From Methylophilaceae bacterium 11 (lineage in GTDB: Bacteria; Pseudomonadota; Gammaproteobacteria; Burkholderiales; Methylophilaceae), in NCBI GenBank assembly GCA_000525025.1, contig JCKJ01000001.1:1426001-1490000 (forward strand): a stretch of 64,000 nucleotides of DNA, given 5' to 3'. The notes below the pieces were generated by a model. It was not told the origin of the DNA. It saw nothing but the letters and a program-made list of their open reading frames with translations, and did not search any database. Position numbers and translations under genes: made by a program. Position 1 is the first letter of the stretch, and the number at the start of each line of letters is the position of its first letter. Below, in pieces: positions 43,945-52,658 of this stretch.

Positions 43945-43983
43945 CCATAAAAAATTAAAGAAATATTAGGCATTTCAAATTCA

Positions 43984-44844
43984 CTAGTTGTAGACACAAT
44001 AAATTTGATCACTCCTAGAAACATCCGCATCGGCAACAATTCCAGCATCAACCAATTCTGTGCAAGCCTTTCTTACTGTCTGTCTCCAACTTGTAAGGCT
44101 AGAATCCTTTGACTTACACATTTGTCTAAATCTCTCAAGAGCAAGAGGATATGGGTTCTTGTGACTCTCGATGTAATCGGCTAGGCGGCGAGCAACTGGC
44201 GACAAGTCTCGGTATGATTCCCAAGAGTGACTTGTAAAGGTGTTACCAGCAAACAATATAATCAGTTTTGGATCAATGAAAACGCGATATTGCGTTGGCT
44301 TGCCTTCTGCGTCGTTCACCACGGTGTAATTCTGAATTAACGAAATTGCACCACTCTTGCCATATGCCTTTGGGCTTAAGGCCAAAATTTCATTTGCTTT
44401 AAGCCGTGAAATACACTCACGAGCTTTGTCATAATAACGGCCATTTTTAGACCAATTTACATCACGAACTAAGTCCTTAATAGAAAATTCAAAAGGTTCG
44501 CCAAAGGGTACATTCTTCCCGTAATAGAGAATTTGTAGCCAAACAATTTCATCATCTTCGGCACGCAACTCGTGACCAGTATAGATAATTGACACTGTTT
44601 CACTATAGTGAAACAGCTTTTCGCGCATAAGCATCCTGCGTGGTTCGCGCTTATTCCTAACCGTGAAGAGTGAGGAACGACAATAATCATTTGGGATATG
44701 CCTCAAGTCTGTACGTTGTCCAACGGTATCAGGAAAGATCAAATCAAGTTGAAATGGCTTGGAGAGGGTAATCCCTTTCCTCTGCAAAAACGCCCGTCGT
44801 TGTAGTTTGTCTATATCAATAATTTCAGGAAGAGTTGGTTTCAT
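43984..44844 (-). CDS. trfA: plasmid replication initiator TrfA family
   Basis: A 286-residue initiator. Its core RSSLFTVRNKREPRRML, IIYTGHELRAEDDEIVWLQILYYGK, PFEFSIKDLVRDVNWSKNGRYYDKARECISRLKA and WESYRDLSPVARRLADYIESHKNPYPL follow IncP-1 TrfA closely, including the two winged-helix domains. It should bind the iterons at 43659-43919 and load the host helicase. The ATG overlaps the stop of the upstream PrtN-like gene (TGATG), so both form an operon. A GTG one codon earlier also exists. Confidence 0.92.
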   Translation of the reverse strand: MKPTLPEIIDIDKLQRRAFLQRKGITLSKPFQLDLIFPDTVGQRTDLRHIPNDYCRSSLFTVRNKREPRRMLMREKLFHYSETVSIIYTGHELRAEDDEIVWLQILYYGKNVPFGEPFEFSIKDLVRDVNWSKNGRYYDKARECISRLKANEILALSPKAYGKSGAISLIQNYTVVNDAEGKPTQYRVFIDPKLIILFAGNTFTSHSWESYRDLSPVARRLADYIESHKNPYPLALERFRQMCKSKDSSLTSWRQTVRKACTELVDAGIVADADVSRSDQIYCVYN

Positions 44845-45149
44845 CACACTCTCCCCTGCTCTTGCATTCTCACTTCCTTAGTGCGTGCACCTCTCCTGTT
44901 TTTATTAGGTTCAGGCATAATTGCTGGTGACGCACGTCGCGAATCAACAAAGTCGGCCAGGTCAGAGATATGGATAAATCTGCGAGAGTCAATCATTACA
45001 GTTGGGATGGGAAACGTGCCATTAGACAGTTTGTTTCGAGCGGTTTGTGCTGGAATTCCAACTGACTCAGACGCGGGTACGAGTGGAATTAAAACTTGGC
45101 CGTTAAAGCGAGCCAATAGAATTTGAATAGTTGAGCTGATATTTTGCAT
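44844..45149 (-). CDS. small DNA-binding protein, PrtN-like/excisionase-like
   Basis: A 101-residue protein with a winged-helix-like region: FNGQVLIPLVPASESVGIPAQTARNKLSNGTFPIPTVMIDSRRFIHISDLADFVDSRR. This is the pattern of the PrtN/AlpA group, where a helix-turn-helix is followed by a hydrophobic strand and IHISDLADF. It may regulate trfA or, as many small HTH proteins near attachment sites do, help excision. ATG 45149 has GGAG at 7 nt upstream. It is the right-most gene of the element. Confidence 0.65.
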   Translation of the reverse strand: MQNISSTIQILLARFNGQVLIPLVPASESVGIPAQTARNKLSNGTFPIPTVMIDSRRFIHISDLADFVDSRRASPAIMPEPNKNRRGARTKEVRMQEQGRV

Positions 45150-45561
45150 TTTGTTCTCCAACCAGAGAACAAACAAATCACTATTGATGTGATCATAATG
45201 CCGTCCTCCGGAAATTACCGAAAAACGAGAATGCCCATGTGTAGAATTTTTAATTCCACCGGCAATGCCTCACGTTACAGTAACTAGCTCGGGGTCCCTA
45301 TAGTTCAGGGGTGCGTGACTAATCACTTACCGCTACTCATTCCAGATACACAATGTATACAGATTTATAACACCTGCTCCACAAACCTCTCGGACAATTT
45401 GCTTCTGCTGGCGAGATTGACTACAGCCAGTAGTGCCTCTAATACTAATTTACGAGGCGTTCCATAACCTTGCGCTGGGTGTAGGATTTACTTACTAATG
45501 TGTAAATCCGATGGAACCAGAATCAATATACCCAAACATACTGCAATACGCAAGAAGATGT

Positions 45562-45592
45562 ATGGAAAATTCTGGAAAAATTACTTGGAAAA
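45562..45592 (+). repeat. right arm-type integrase sites (3 x TGGAAAA)
   Basis: ATGGAAAA (45562), CTGGAAAA (45572) and TTGGAAAA (45585) are direct copies of the same heptamer that occurs twice near the left end (15901-15918). They are likely binding sites for the arm-binding domain of the integrase. Confidence 0.6.
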
Positions 45593-45607
45593 TATCGGTA
45601 TCAGTGG

Positions 45608-45633
45608 GGATATTGTGGGATACCACAATATCC
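45608..45633. repeat. hairpin next to tRNA-Leu
   Basis: An 11-bp perfect stem (GGATATTGTGG and its complement) with a GATA loop lies 19 nt from the tRNA-Leu 3' end. It may replace the displaced host terminator of the tRNA, or belong to the attachment site. Confidence 0.5.
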
Positions 45634-45651
45634 TAACCCATTGATTTTACT

Positions 45652-45736
45652 TGGTGCGAAAGGAGAGACTCGAACTCTCACGCCTTACGGCGCTGGAACC
45701 TAAATCCAGTGCGTCTACCAATTCCGCCACTTTCGC
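45652..45736 (-). tRNA. tRNA-Leu (anticodon TAG), site of element integration
   Basis: The minus strand reads GCGAAAG acceptor, a D-arm GCGGAATTGGTAGACGC, the anticodon arm CTGGATTTAGGTTCCAG with TAG, a long variable arm CGCCGTAAGGCG, the T-arm GAGAGTTCGAGTCTC, then CTTTCGC-A and an encoded CCA. The length is 85 nt. Its 3' 57 nt are repeated at 15783-15839. The variable-arm loop GTAA differs from the copy at the left end (GCGA). Confidence 0.96.
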
Positions 45737-45916
45737 ATGCGCTTGCTGTTACACATTCGCTAAAGACGCTATTGTATCTCAAGTTTGGTCTTTCGGAAAA
45801 TAAAACCTGCGTAAATGCGGTTTCACCTTACTGAACATTGACAAACCAAGGCGTTAAAATGCACTATGTTGTTTCACTCAAATAAATAAATCTGTAAAGA
45901 ATTAAGAAAAGTCACT

Positions 45917-46165
45917 ATGTCCAATACCCAACAAATCGCAGAAAGCAATATGCTGCGAGCCGAATTAGAGCTTTTGATGAAAGAGCGCGAGACCCTTTTG
46001 ATTATTGCTGGGGCTGCTGCTGGGTTGATTGCTGAGCTCAATACCGCAGATTTACCAATTCGCACAGTAGAAGCTGCCGATTTACTTGCGACCACCATCA
46101 ACAAGTTACCTGAAGAGTCGCTTCAGGATGCCTTAAATGCGGTGCATGCCACCATTGATCATTAA
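45917..46165 (+). CDS. hypothetical coiled-coil-like small protein
   Basis: An 82-residue protein with a long N-terminal helix (AESNMLRAELELLMKERETLLIIAGAAAGLIAEL) and a second helical half. There is no signal peptide or known domain. It is the first gene right of the tRNA and lies 33 nt before the outer-membrane factor gene, in the same direction, perhaps leading the efflux operon. Function unknown. Confidence 0.65.
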   Translation: MSNTQQIAESNMLRAELELLMKERETLLIIAGAAAGLIAELNTADLPIRTVEAADLLATTINKLPEESLQDALNAVHATIDH

Positions 46166-46198
46166 GTACTAACGGCTTTGTCAGGCGAGTGCTTTCGC

Positions 46199-47611
46199 AT
46201 GCAACCCACTTTCCGCAACGCGTTCAGCATTTGCTCAATCACCTTAATTCTATTGGGTTGTGCGCATCAAACCTATTCCGCCAAACCATTAGATGCAGCA
46301 CAATCCGCACGCAAGTTATCACAAAAATCTTTAGATAATCCGGAGTTTAGAGCTTACCTAGTTAGAAACGGTGTGGCGGACACGGCTATTCCTTTTCAAT
46401 CTTGGGATTTAAGTACACTGACGCACACCGCCCTGTTTTACCACACTAACTTAGTGGTAGTAAAAGAGAAATTGGCGCTGGCGGAATACTCTATCCAAGC
46501 CGCAGGATTAAAACCAGCCTTAGGTATCAACGGCACCATCGCCCGCAGTGATCGTGCCAATGGTGACATCAACCCGATGTCATATGGCTTACAGGTAGAC
46601 ATTCCATTTGAAACAACTGCCAAGCGTGCCGTAAAAGTGGAAGAGGCTCAGCATTTGGCAGAAGTTGCAAGGATGGATGCTGCAGAAATCGCATGGCAAC
46701 TGAGGCATCAGCTACAAATTGACCTCATTGATTACCGAGCACATCAACATCAACTTACTTTACTGCAACAAGAAGTTGCACTTTACCGCCAACTGGTCGA
46801 TATGCTACAGAAGCGTGTCGCCACAGGCTTAGGCTCCAATACAGAACTTGCACAATATCAACTCTTATTGCAAAAAAGCCAGATTCAATTACGCAATGAA
46901 TCAGCTAAAACTGATGGGTATAAGATTAAACTTGCAGCAGATACAGGCTTGAGCTACGCACAGTTTAATGTCATACCTATTACCCCTTTGACAGAGGCTA
47001 TTACAGCACAAGCACAATCTGAAATAACGGCACAAACATTACAAACTGATGCTCTGATTAGCCGCATTGATATTAGACGAGGGCTTGCGCGCTACGCGGT
47101 AGCTGAATCCAAATTAAAATTAGAAATCGCCAAACAAGTACCTGATATCACTTTAACACCGGGCTATATTTTTGAATTTGGTGACCGTATTTGGTCACTT
47201 GGCTTGGGTACACTACTCAACTTACTTCAGCAACAGCCAACGCTTATTCATGAAGCCGAGCTGCTCCGAACCATCGAAGGCGCGCAGTTTGAGGCCTTGC
47301 AAGCCTCAGTTATTGCGCAAGTAGAACAAGTGCATGCACAGTATCAACTCGCCATCACTATATTCGAACACGCAAAAGAGTCGCATGCAGCACAGCGCCT
47401 GTATATTGCAAGTATACAAAAGCAGTTTGACGCTGGCTTGATTGACCGTGTAGCCCTCACACAAGCACAATTAGTGCTAAGCGTTGCCAACCAAGACCTG
47501 AATAATGCGACGTTTGATGTGCTGATAAAACGCGCGCTGCTGGAAAATGTAGTGCAACGGCCACTCCCTTACGATAATGCAACTTTACGCACGGTAAAGC
47601 ATGATGAATAA
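46199..47611 (+). CDS. TolC-family outer-membrane efflux lipoprotein
   Basis: A 470-residue outer-membrane factor. ATG 46199 is chosen because the lipoprotein signal (ITLILLGC) follows at the normal distance; TTG 46178 is in frame but would delay the signal. The long alternating helices (LLQQEVALYRQLVDMLQKRVATGLGSNTELAQYQLLLQKSQIQLRNE, and FDAGLIDRVALTQAQLVL) are the OEP helical-barrel repeats. It forms the exit duct for the RND pump encoded behind it. Its end overlaps the adaptor gene by 11 nt. Confidence 0.88.
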   Translation: MQPTFRNAFSICSITLILLGCAHQTYSAKPLDAAQSARKLSQKSLDNPEFRAYLVRNGVADTAIPFQSWDLSTLTHTALFYHTNLVVVKEKLALAEYSIQAAGLKPALGINGTIARSDRANGDINPMSYGLQVDIPFETTAKRAVKVEEAQHLAEVARMDAAEIAWQLRHQLQIDLIDYRAHQHQLTLLQQEVALYRQLVDMLQKRVATGLGSNTELAQYQLLLQKSQIQLRNESAKTDGYKIKLAADTGLSYAQFNVIPITPLTEAITAQAQSEITAQTLQTDALISRIDIRRGLARYAVAESKLKLEIAKQVPDITLTPGYIFEFGDRIWSLGLGTLLNLLQQQPTLIHEAELLRTIEGAQFEALQASVIAQVEQVHAQYQLAITIFEHAKESHAAQRLYIASIQKQFDAGLIDRVALTQAQLVLSVANQDLNNATFDVLIKRALLENVVQRPLPYDNATLRTVKHDE

Positions 47612-48668
47612 AAAAATTACACTAATTATTGGGTTACAAGCGCTGATTATTGTCACGCTATTTTGGGTCTTGGTCTTTTATGGTAAAGACGAGTATGAGG
47701 CCTACCAAAGCGAACAAGAAGAGGAAATCGAAAGCCCAAACCGGGTCACAGAAAAAGAAGGTATTAGTACGGTAGCTCTCTCGCCAGAAACGCAAGCCAA
47801 CAGCGGGATCACCTATAGCAAGGTACAAAAGATCGCCTATCAAGGTGTGGTCAAGACTTACGGCAGCGTTATCTCTATCGATAAACTGGTTGAAGCGAAG
47901 TCACAATACATTGCCTTGTCTACAGAGCTGCAAATTACAAAAAGCAGCAGCCAGCAACTAACATCACAGTTTCAGCGCTTAAAAACGCTCAATGAAGATG
48001 ACAAAAATATCTCAGACAGCGCCGTGCAAGAGGCACAGTCGCAACTCCATGCCAACCAAGCAAAAATTCAAGCCTTGGTACAACAGCAGCAAAATCTGAA
48101 ATCAACGGTTCAACTACAGTGGGGTGAACCGTTGACGCAACTAGTGGTTGGTGGACAAGGTTCGCCACAAGTCAATCAATTACTTACCCGTAAAAATGTG
48201 TTGGTACAGGTCAGCCTGCCCATTACTGCCAACACACCTGCGGCTGGCGATAGCATTCAAATCATCTCACTAAACGAGCGCGCTACCAGTGTAAAGGCGC
48301 TATATATCTCGCCAGCGAGTACCGCAGACATTAGCGGTATAGGCAAAACCTATTACTATAGTGCGCCAGCAGAATCGCTACGCGTGGGCATGCGGGTACA
48401 CGTAGTACAAGCCAACCGTACGCAACTGCAAAACGAAGGTGTTGTCATCCCTAGCAGTGCAGTGGTTTGGCATGCTGGCAAACCTTGGGTTTATGTGAAA
48501 CAAAAAAACAATCAATTTATCAGGCAACCTATTTCGACAGACACAGAAATTGAAGAAGGTTGGTTTAACCAAAACATTGCTGCGGGCAGCCAGGTAGTGA
48601 CCAGTGGAGCACAGCTACTACTCTCGGAAGAGTTTAAATATCTGATTAAAAATGAAAACGAGGATTGA
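47601..48668 (+). CDS. RND efflux periplasmic adaptor (membrane fusion protein)
   Basis: A 355-residue protein anchored by one N-terminal membrane helix (ITLIIGLQALIIVTLFWVLVFYG). A periplasmic part with a helical hairpin (LSTELQITKSSSQQLTSQFQRLKTLNEDDKNISDSAVQEAQSQL) follows, then a beta-rich region ending in VIPSSAVVWHAGKPWVYVKQ and SGAQLLLSEE, the membrane-proximal end typical of HlyD-like adaptors. It would join the RND pump to the TolC-like duct. Acidic residues near the N-terminus are not diagnostic of a particular metal. Confidence 0.86.
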   Translation: MMNKKITLIIGLQALIIVTLFWVLVFYGKDEYEAYQSEQEEEIESPNRVTEKEGISTVALSPETQANSGITYSKVQKIAYQGVVKTYGSVISIDKLVEAKSQYIALSTELQITKSSSQQLTSQFQRLKTLNEDDKNISDSAVQEAQSQLHANQAKIQALVQQQQNLKSTVQLQWGEPLTQLVVGGQGSPQVNQLLTRKNVLVQVSLPITANTPAAGDSIQIISLNERATSVKALYISPASTADISGIGKTYYYSAPAESLRVGMRVHVVQANRTQLQNEGVVIPSSAVVWHAGKPWVYVKQKNNQFIRQPISTDTEIEEGWFNQNIAAGSQVVTSGAQLLLSEEFKYLIKNENED

Positions 48669-48778
48669 TATGTCTATATCAACCCAAATTTCCGTGCAGA
48701 TGCCTATTGCAAAGCAGTGTGATGCCGTCACGATAATAAGGATACAAGGCTAATGCATTTGCTTGAAAGCACCCCATC

Positions 48779-51700
48779 ATGATGTCCGCCATTGTTCGTT
48801 TTTCTATCCGCTTTTATGGTGTGATAGTTGGGCTGGCCATCCTGATTGTATTGTATGGCTTATACAGTCTCACTCGTAGCAATCTAGATGTATTTCCGGA
48901 ATTCTCCCCAACGCAAATCATCATTCAGACCGAATCCCCGGGACTGTCTGCAGAGTTAGTAGAGTCGCTAGTCACGCAACCGATTGAGAGCAGTATATCT
49001 GGTACGGTGGGCGTGATTAACCTGCGCTCACAGTCAATTCCGGGCTTATCGATTGTGACCGTGATTTTTGATGAAAAAACGGACATATACCGTAATCGGC
49101 AAGTGGTGGCAGAACGCCTAAGTACAATTGCCAATCAGCTACCCAGAGGTATTGTACCCAACATTACCCCACTCACCTCTTCTGCCAGCACGGTGTTAGG
49201 CTTTGGTGTCACCTCTAAAACGCTCAATTTAATGCAGTTGCGTACACTGGTCGATTGGACGATTACGCCTCATATGATGGCGATTCCAGGCGTGGCTGAC
49301 GTGAATGTATTTGGTGGCCAAGTCCGGCAGTTTCAGATACAAATTGACCCAGACAAACTGGTGCGTTATCAACTCAACCTCAATGATGTTGTGCTTGCTG
49401 CACAAAAGGCGACTGGAGTGAGCGGTGCCGGTTATATCCAGAATAACAATCAACGCATTATCATCAATACGCAAGGTCAAGCGACCGATGCTAAAACACT
49501 GGCCAAAGCAACGCTAGTCCACCAAAACGGCGTGACCATTCAGCTAGGTGATATCGGTCGTGTGGTGGAAGGACCAGCACCATCGATCAGTGCTGCGGCT
49601 ATTAACGAAGAAATTGGCATTTATCTATCCGTGCAAGGCCAGTTAGGGGCAAATACGCATGCCGTGACACTGGCGATTGAGTCTGCATTGCAGGAGTTAA
49701 AGCCCCACCTGCAAGCACAGCATGTGACCTTACATGAAGGCCTATTTAGACCCGCCAATTTTATTGAAACCGCTATTGACGGTGTACGTACCGACATTCT
49801 GATTGGTTCAATACTGGTCATTTCCATTTTATTTTTATTCTTATTTAATGCCCGTACTGCATTTATTTCTGCAACAGCTATCCCACTGTCATTGCTCACA
49901 GCCATTGTTATCATGAGCTATTACAACGTGGGCTTGAATATTATGGTATTAGGGGGCTTGGCCATTGCGCTGGGCGAGGTGGTCGATGACGCAATCATCG
50001 ATACCGAGAATATTTTTAGGCGGCTGCGTGAAAACCGCGCATTGGCACAACCGCGGCCTATCCATCAGGTAGTGTTCCAAGCCTCCATGGAAGTCCGTAG
50101 TTCCGTAGTATATGCCACCATCATTGTGGCACTTGTGTTCATGCCTCTACTTACCCTCTCTGGTGTCGCAGGCAAATTATTCGCCCCACTGGGGTTTGCT
50201 TATATTGCGGCCATTTTGGCCTCACTGGTTGTCGCCCTCACGCTCACGCCGGCGCTCTGTTACATGATGTTGGGGCATGCCAAATTAGAGACCGAAGACT
50301 CACCCATTATTAAATATATCAAACGCAACTATATCCAACTGTTGTATGTCATCGAGAAAAACTACAAAGCCATTATCACTATCAGCTTCATCACCATTGC
50401 CATGGGGTTAGGTGTACTTCCACTATTTAAAAATCAATTTATTCCAGCACTGCATGAAGGCCACTTCATCATGCATATGACTGCAGTTCCGGGCACATCG
50501 GAAGAAGCATCGTTACGGCTTGGCCAAAAAGTGTCTAGCACAATCAGGAAAATCGATGGTGTTAAATCTGTGACCCAATGGGTTGGTCGCGCGCAAAACG
50601 GTGCAGACACATTTGGCACGCACTATAGTGAATTTGAAATTGAGATTGGTACCTTGGCAGGTGAAGAGCAAACGCGTATTTTGAACGATATCCGAGAGGC
50701 ATTGGGCGGAGATCCAGAAGATGTAGATAACGATGGTATTGCTGAAGTGGGATTTGTCGGCGCCAACTTTGCTATTAACACTTTCCTTACCGAACGTATT
50801 GAAGAAACCATTTCCGGTTATGCGGCCAGTACAGTTATTAACATTTATGGTGATGATTTGGATGCGCTGGATCGTGATGCGCAAAAAATTGCGGGGGTAC
50901 TCAATGCCACCAAAGGTGCAACTGATGTGTTGGTACAGTCTCCTCCAGGCACCCCACAAGTAGTGATACGACTCAGACCTGACCAACTTGCAGTCTGGGG
51001 ATTGCATCCAACAGATGTATTGGACACGATACGTGCAGCGTATGAAGGCGTGCCTGTCTCACAAATATACCTAGGTAGCCGTGTTGTTGGCTTGAGTGTG
51101 TTGCTTGATTTAGAAGCACGGGACGATATTGGAGATATCAGCCGCATTCCGCTGTTTAATGCAGAGGGCAAATTACTACACCTCAACGATATCGCTTTCA
51201 TTACGCAAGAGAATGGGCGCTCTAAAATATTACATGCGGGCGCAAAACGTATTCAAACCGTCACTGCCAATGTAGAAAATAGAGACCAAGATAGCTTTAT
51301 ACGTGAGCTGAAAAAACGAATTAAAACTGACATCAGTATCAGCCCCGGCAACTATCTTGAGTTTACCGGAGAAGCTGAGGCCAATGCACAATCCAGAGAA
51401 GATTTGATTGTCCATTCACTCTTGGCCGGCGTGGCAATTTTCCTGATGCTATACATTGCATTTGGTAAGTTACGCAATTTATTACTGACCTTTGCTAACC
51501 TACCTTTTGCCTTGATTGGCGGGGTATTGGCAGCACTATTTACTGGCGGCTGGATATCTCTTGGCTCTTTGGTTGGGTTTGTCACTTTGTTTGGTATTAC
51601 CTTGCGCAACTCCATCATGATGGTGTCGCATTTTCAGCATTTGGTCGATGAAGAAAATTGTGTGTGGAATCTAGAAACCTGCATACGAGGCGCGTCAGAA

Positions 51701-51910
51701 CGCTTGCCCTCGGTGCTGATGACAGCCTTAGTCACTGCACTAGGCTTGCTGCCTTTGGCAGCAGGTAGCGGTCAGCCCGGTAGAGAAATCGAAGGGCCAA
51801 TGGCGACGATTATTGTGGGAGGATTGATTACTTCCACCATGTTGAATTTACTGATTTTACCGACCATCATGCTGCATTTTGGTCGCTTTGAGAAATCGCA
51901 GCAAGACTAA
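48779..51910 (+). CDS. RND efflux transporter, CusA/CzcA-like (HME) family
   Basis: A 1043-residue proton-driven inner-membrane pump with the 12-TM duplicated RND plan. Its N-terminus (RFYGVIVGLAILIVLYGLYSL, SNLDVFPEFSPTQIIIQTESPGLSAELVESLVTQPIE) belongs to the heavy-metal-efflux branch. TM4 has GEVVDDAIIDTENIFRR with the paired Asp residues that relay protons. The exported substrate cannot be fixed from sequence and could be a metal ion. It lies 110 nt after the adaptor. Its stop is 20 nt from the convergent mfnE-like stop, with no obvious terminator between. Confidence 0.88.
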   Translation: MMSAIVRFSIRFYGVIVGLAILIVLYGLYSLTRSNLDVFPEFSPTQIIIQTESPGLSAELVESLVTQPIESSISGTVGVINLRSQSIPGLSIVTVIFDEKTDIYRNRQVVAERLSTIANQLPRGIVPNITPLTSSASTVLGFGVTSKTLNLMQLRTLVDWTITPHMMAIPGVADVNVFGGQVRQFQIQIDPDKLVRYQLNLNDVVLAAQKATGVSGAGYIQNNNQRIIINTQGQATDAKTLAKATLVHQNGVTIQLGDIGRVVEGPAPSISAAAINEEIGIYLSVQGQLGANTHAVTLAIESALQELKPHLQAQHVTLHEGLFRPANFIETAIDGVRTDILIGSILVISILFLFLFNARTAFISATAIPLSLLTAIVIMSYYNVGLNIMVLGGLAIALGEVVDDAIIDTENIFRRLRENRALAQPRPIHQVVFQASMEVRSSVVYATIIVALVFMPLLTLSGVAGKLFAPLGFAYIAAILASLVVALTLTPALCYMMLGHAKLETEDSPIIKYIKRNYIQLLYVIEKNYKAIITISFITIAMGLGVLPLFKNQFIPALHEGHFIMHMTAVPGTSEEASLRLGQKVSSTIRKIDGVKSVTQWVGRAQNGADTFGTHYSEFEIEIGTLAGEEQTRILNDIREALGGDPEDVDNDGIAEVGFVGANFAINTFLTERIEETISGYAASTVINIYGDDLDALDRDAQKIAGVLNATKGATDVLVQSPPGTPQVVIRLRPDQLAVWGLHPTDVLDTIRAAYEGVPVSQIYLGSRVVGLSVLLDLEARDDIGDISRIPLFNAEGKLLHLNDIAFITQENGRSKILHAGAKRIQTVTANVENRDQDSFIRELKKRIKTDISISPGNYLEFTGEAEANAQSREDLIVHSLLAGVAIFLMLYIAFGKLRNLLLTFANLPFALIGGVLAALFTGGWISLGSLVGFVTLFGITLRNSIMMVSHFQHLVDEENCVWNLETCIRGASERLPSVLMTALVTALGLLPLAAGSGQPGREIEGPMATIIVGGLITSTMLNLLILPTIMLHFGRFEKSQQD

Positions 51911-51930
51911 GCTTCGCTGTAATCAGCATC

Positions 51931-52548
51931 TTAATGCGTGAGCAAGTGTCCCACTTGCCGCAAGGATGACTCCTGAAAACCATTAGAGAATGCAGTGTAG
52001 TCACCTTTGTAAGCCACCCATGCCTTTACTTGGCTATCCGCATTAAAGTGTGAAAATGCGGGGTCTATCACACCTTGGTCAATCATCTCTTCTAGACTAG
52101 CCGTGTGAGATGGTGGCTCAGATTTAACCAGTATCAGATGCTCTGCGGATATTTTTTTGGCTAGCCATAGCGCCAAACTGTCAGAAGTCACATCCCAACT
52201 ATGCGGAATATCATCACCATCCGTCATGACCATTTTACTAGGCATCCAGACAATGCCGCGGTGTTGCCAACTGCGTTCTGCAATTTCCAGTTCGCTATGT
52301 GCGGGAACCAGCATAGGGACTTGATCAATCAGCAGCGTTCCAAATTGGTTCATCGCACTGACCGCCAGTGCATGTGCACAGGCATCAGTCATGGGCGTTT
52401 GCTGGGATACACTTCTGACCACATCAGCAAATACACCACCACCTGGCACGATAACCACTCGCCCATCGCCATACTGCGCCACCAACTTTAGCCAGTGCTG
52501 CAACTCATCCGACCCGAGAAGGCTGCCCCCTAATTTAATCACCCACAC
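51931..52548 (-). CDS. mfnE: MfnE-like amino-acid-kinase-fold protein (methanofuran pathway)
   Basis: A 205-residue amino-acid kinase superfamily protein with MWVIKLGGSLL, VVIVPGGGVFADVVR and WDVTSDSLALWLAKKISAEHLILVKSE as nucleotide-binding motifs. The size and neighbours (mfnF-, mfnD-like, pabB) match MfnE, the [5-(aminomethyl)furan-3-yl]methyl phosphate kinase of methanofuran biosynthesis. Methylotrophs need a methanofuran analogue for the formyltransferase/hydrolase complex of H4MPT-linked formaldehyde oxidation. Last gene of the cluster. Confidence 0.75.
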   Translation of the reverse strand: MWVIKLGGSLLGSDELQHWLKLVAQYGDGRVVIVPGGGVFADVVRSVSQQTPMTDACAHALAVSAMNQFGTLLIDQVPMLVPAHSELEIAERSWQHRGIVWMPSKMVMTDGDDIPHSWDVTSDSLALWLAKKISAEHLILVKSEPPSHTASLEEMIDQGVIDPAFSHFNADSQVKAWVAYKGDYTAFSNGFQESSLRQVGHLLTH

Positions 52549-52658
52549 GGATTTCCCCTTAGAATACGCTGTTGTTTTGCCAGTTATTATCTAGCTTATA
52601 CAAAATATTGCCGGGATCATTGGCCTAATATACGGCCAATTACGCGTTAATTATTGTT

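Larger units (their letters stand above)
45150..45651. other. right-end non-coding region of the element
   Basis: About 500 nt without a gene I can support. It holds an 8-bp inverted repeat (GGATTTAC/GTAAATCC, 45484-45509), the right arm-type repeats and an 11-bp hairpin next to tRNA-Leu. The left part may hold decayed sequence; no intact excisionase gene is seen here. Confidence 0.6.
15783..45708. mobile_element. IncP-like integrative mobilizable element inserted in tRNA-Leu(TAG)
   Basis: An element of about 29.9 kb bounded by 57-nt direct repeats of the tRNA-Leu 3' end. It carries a tyrosine recombinase beside the left repeat and short TGGAAAA arm repeats near both ends. The backbone is plasmid-like: a TrfA-type initiator with an iteron origin, a MOBP relaxase with TraJ/MobC-like partner, an oriT, traK/L/M, and trbJ/trbK-like/trbL. 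Cargo includes Type ISP restriction, TcmP/Gp37-68, umuDC, HNH-NACHT, HMCES-like and a four-gene unknown cassette. No complete type IV secretion system, coupling protein or parAB pair is visible, so independent self-transfer is unlikely. Confidence 0.92.

Noticed and set aside
45280-45350. A tRNA-like or degenerate tRNA stretch (CTCGGGGTCCCTATAGTTCAGGGG)
   Set aside because: No complete cloverleaf or T-arm could be formed; the resemblance is superficial.
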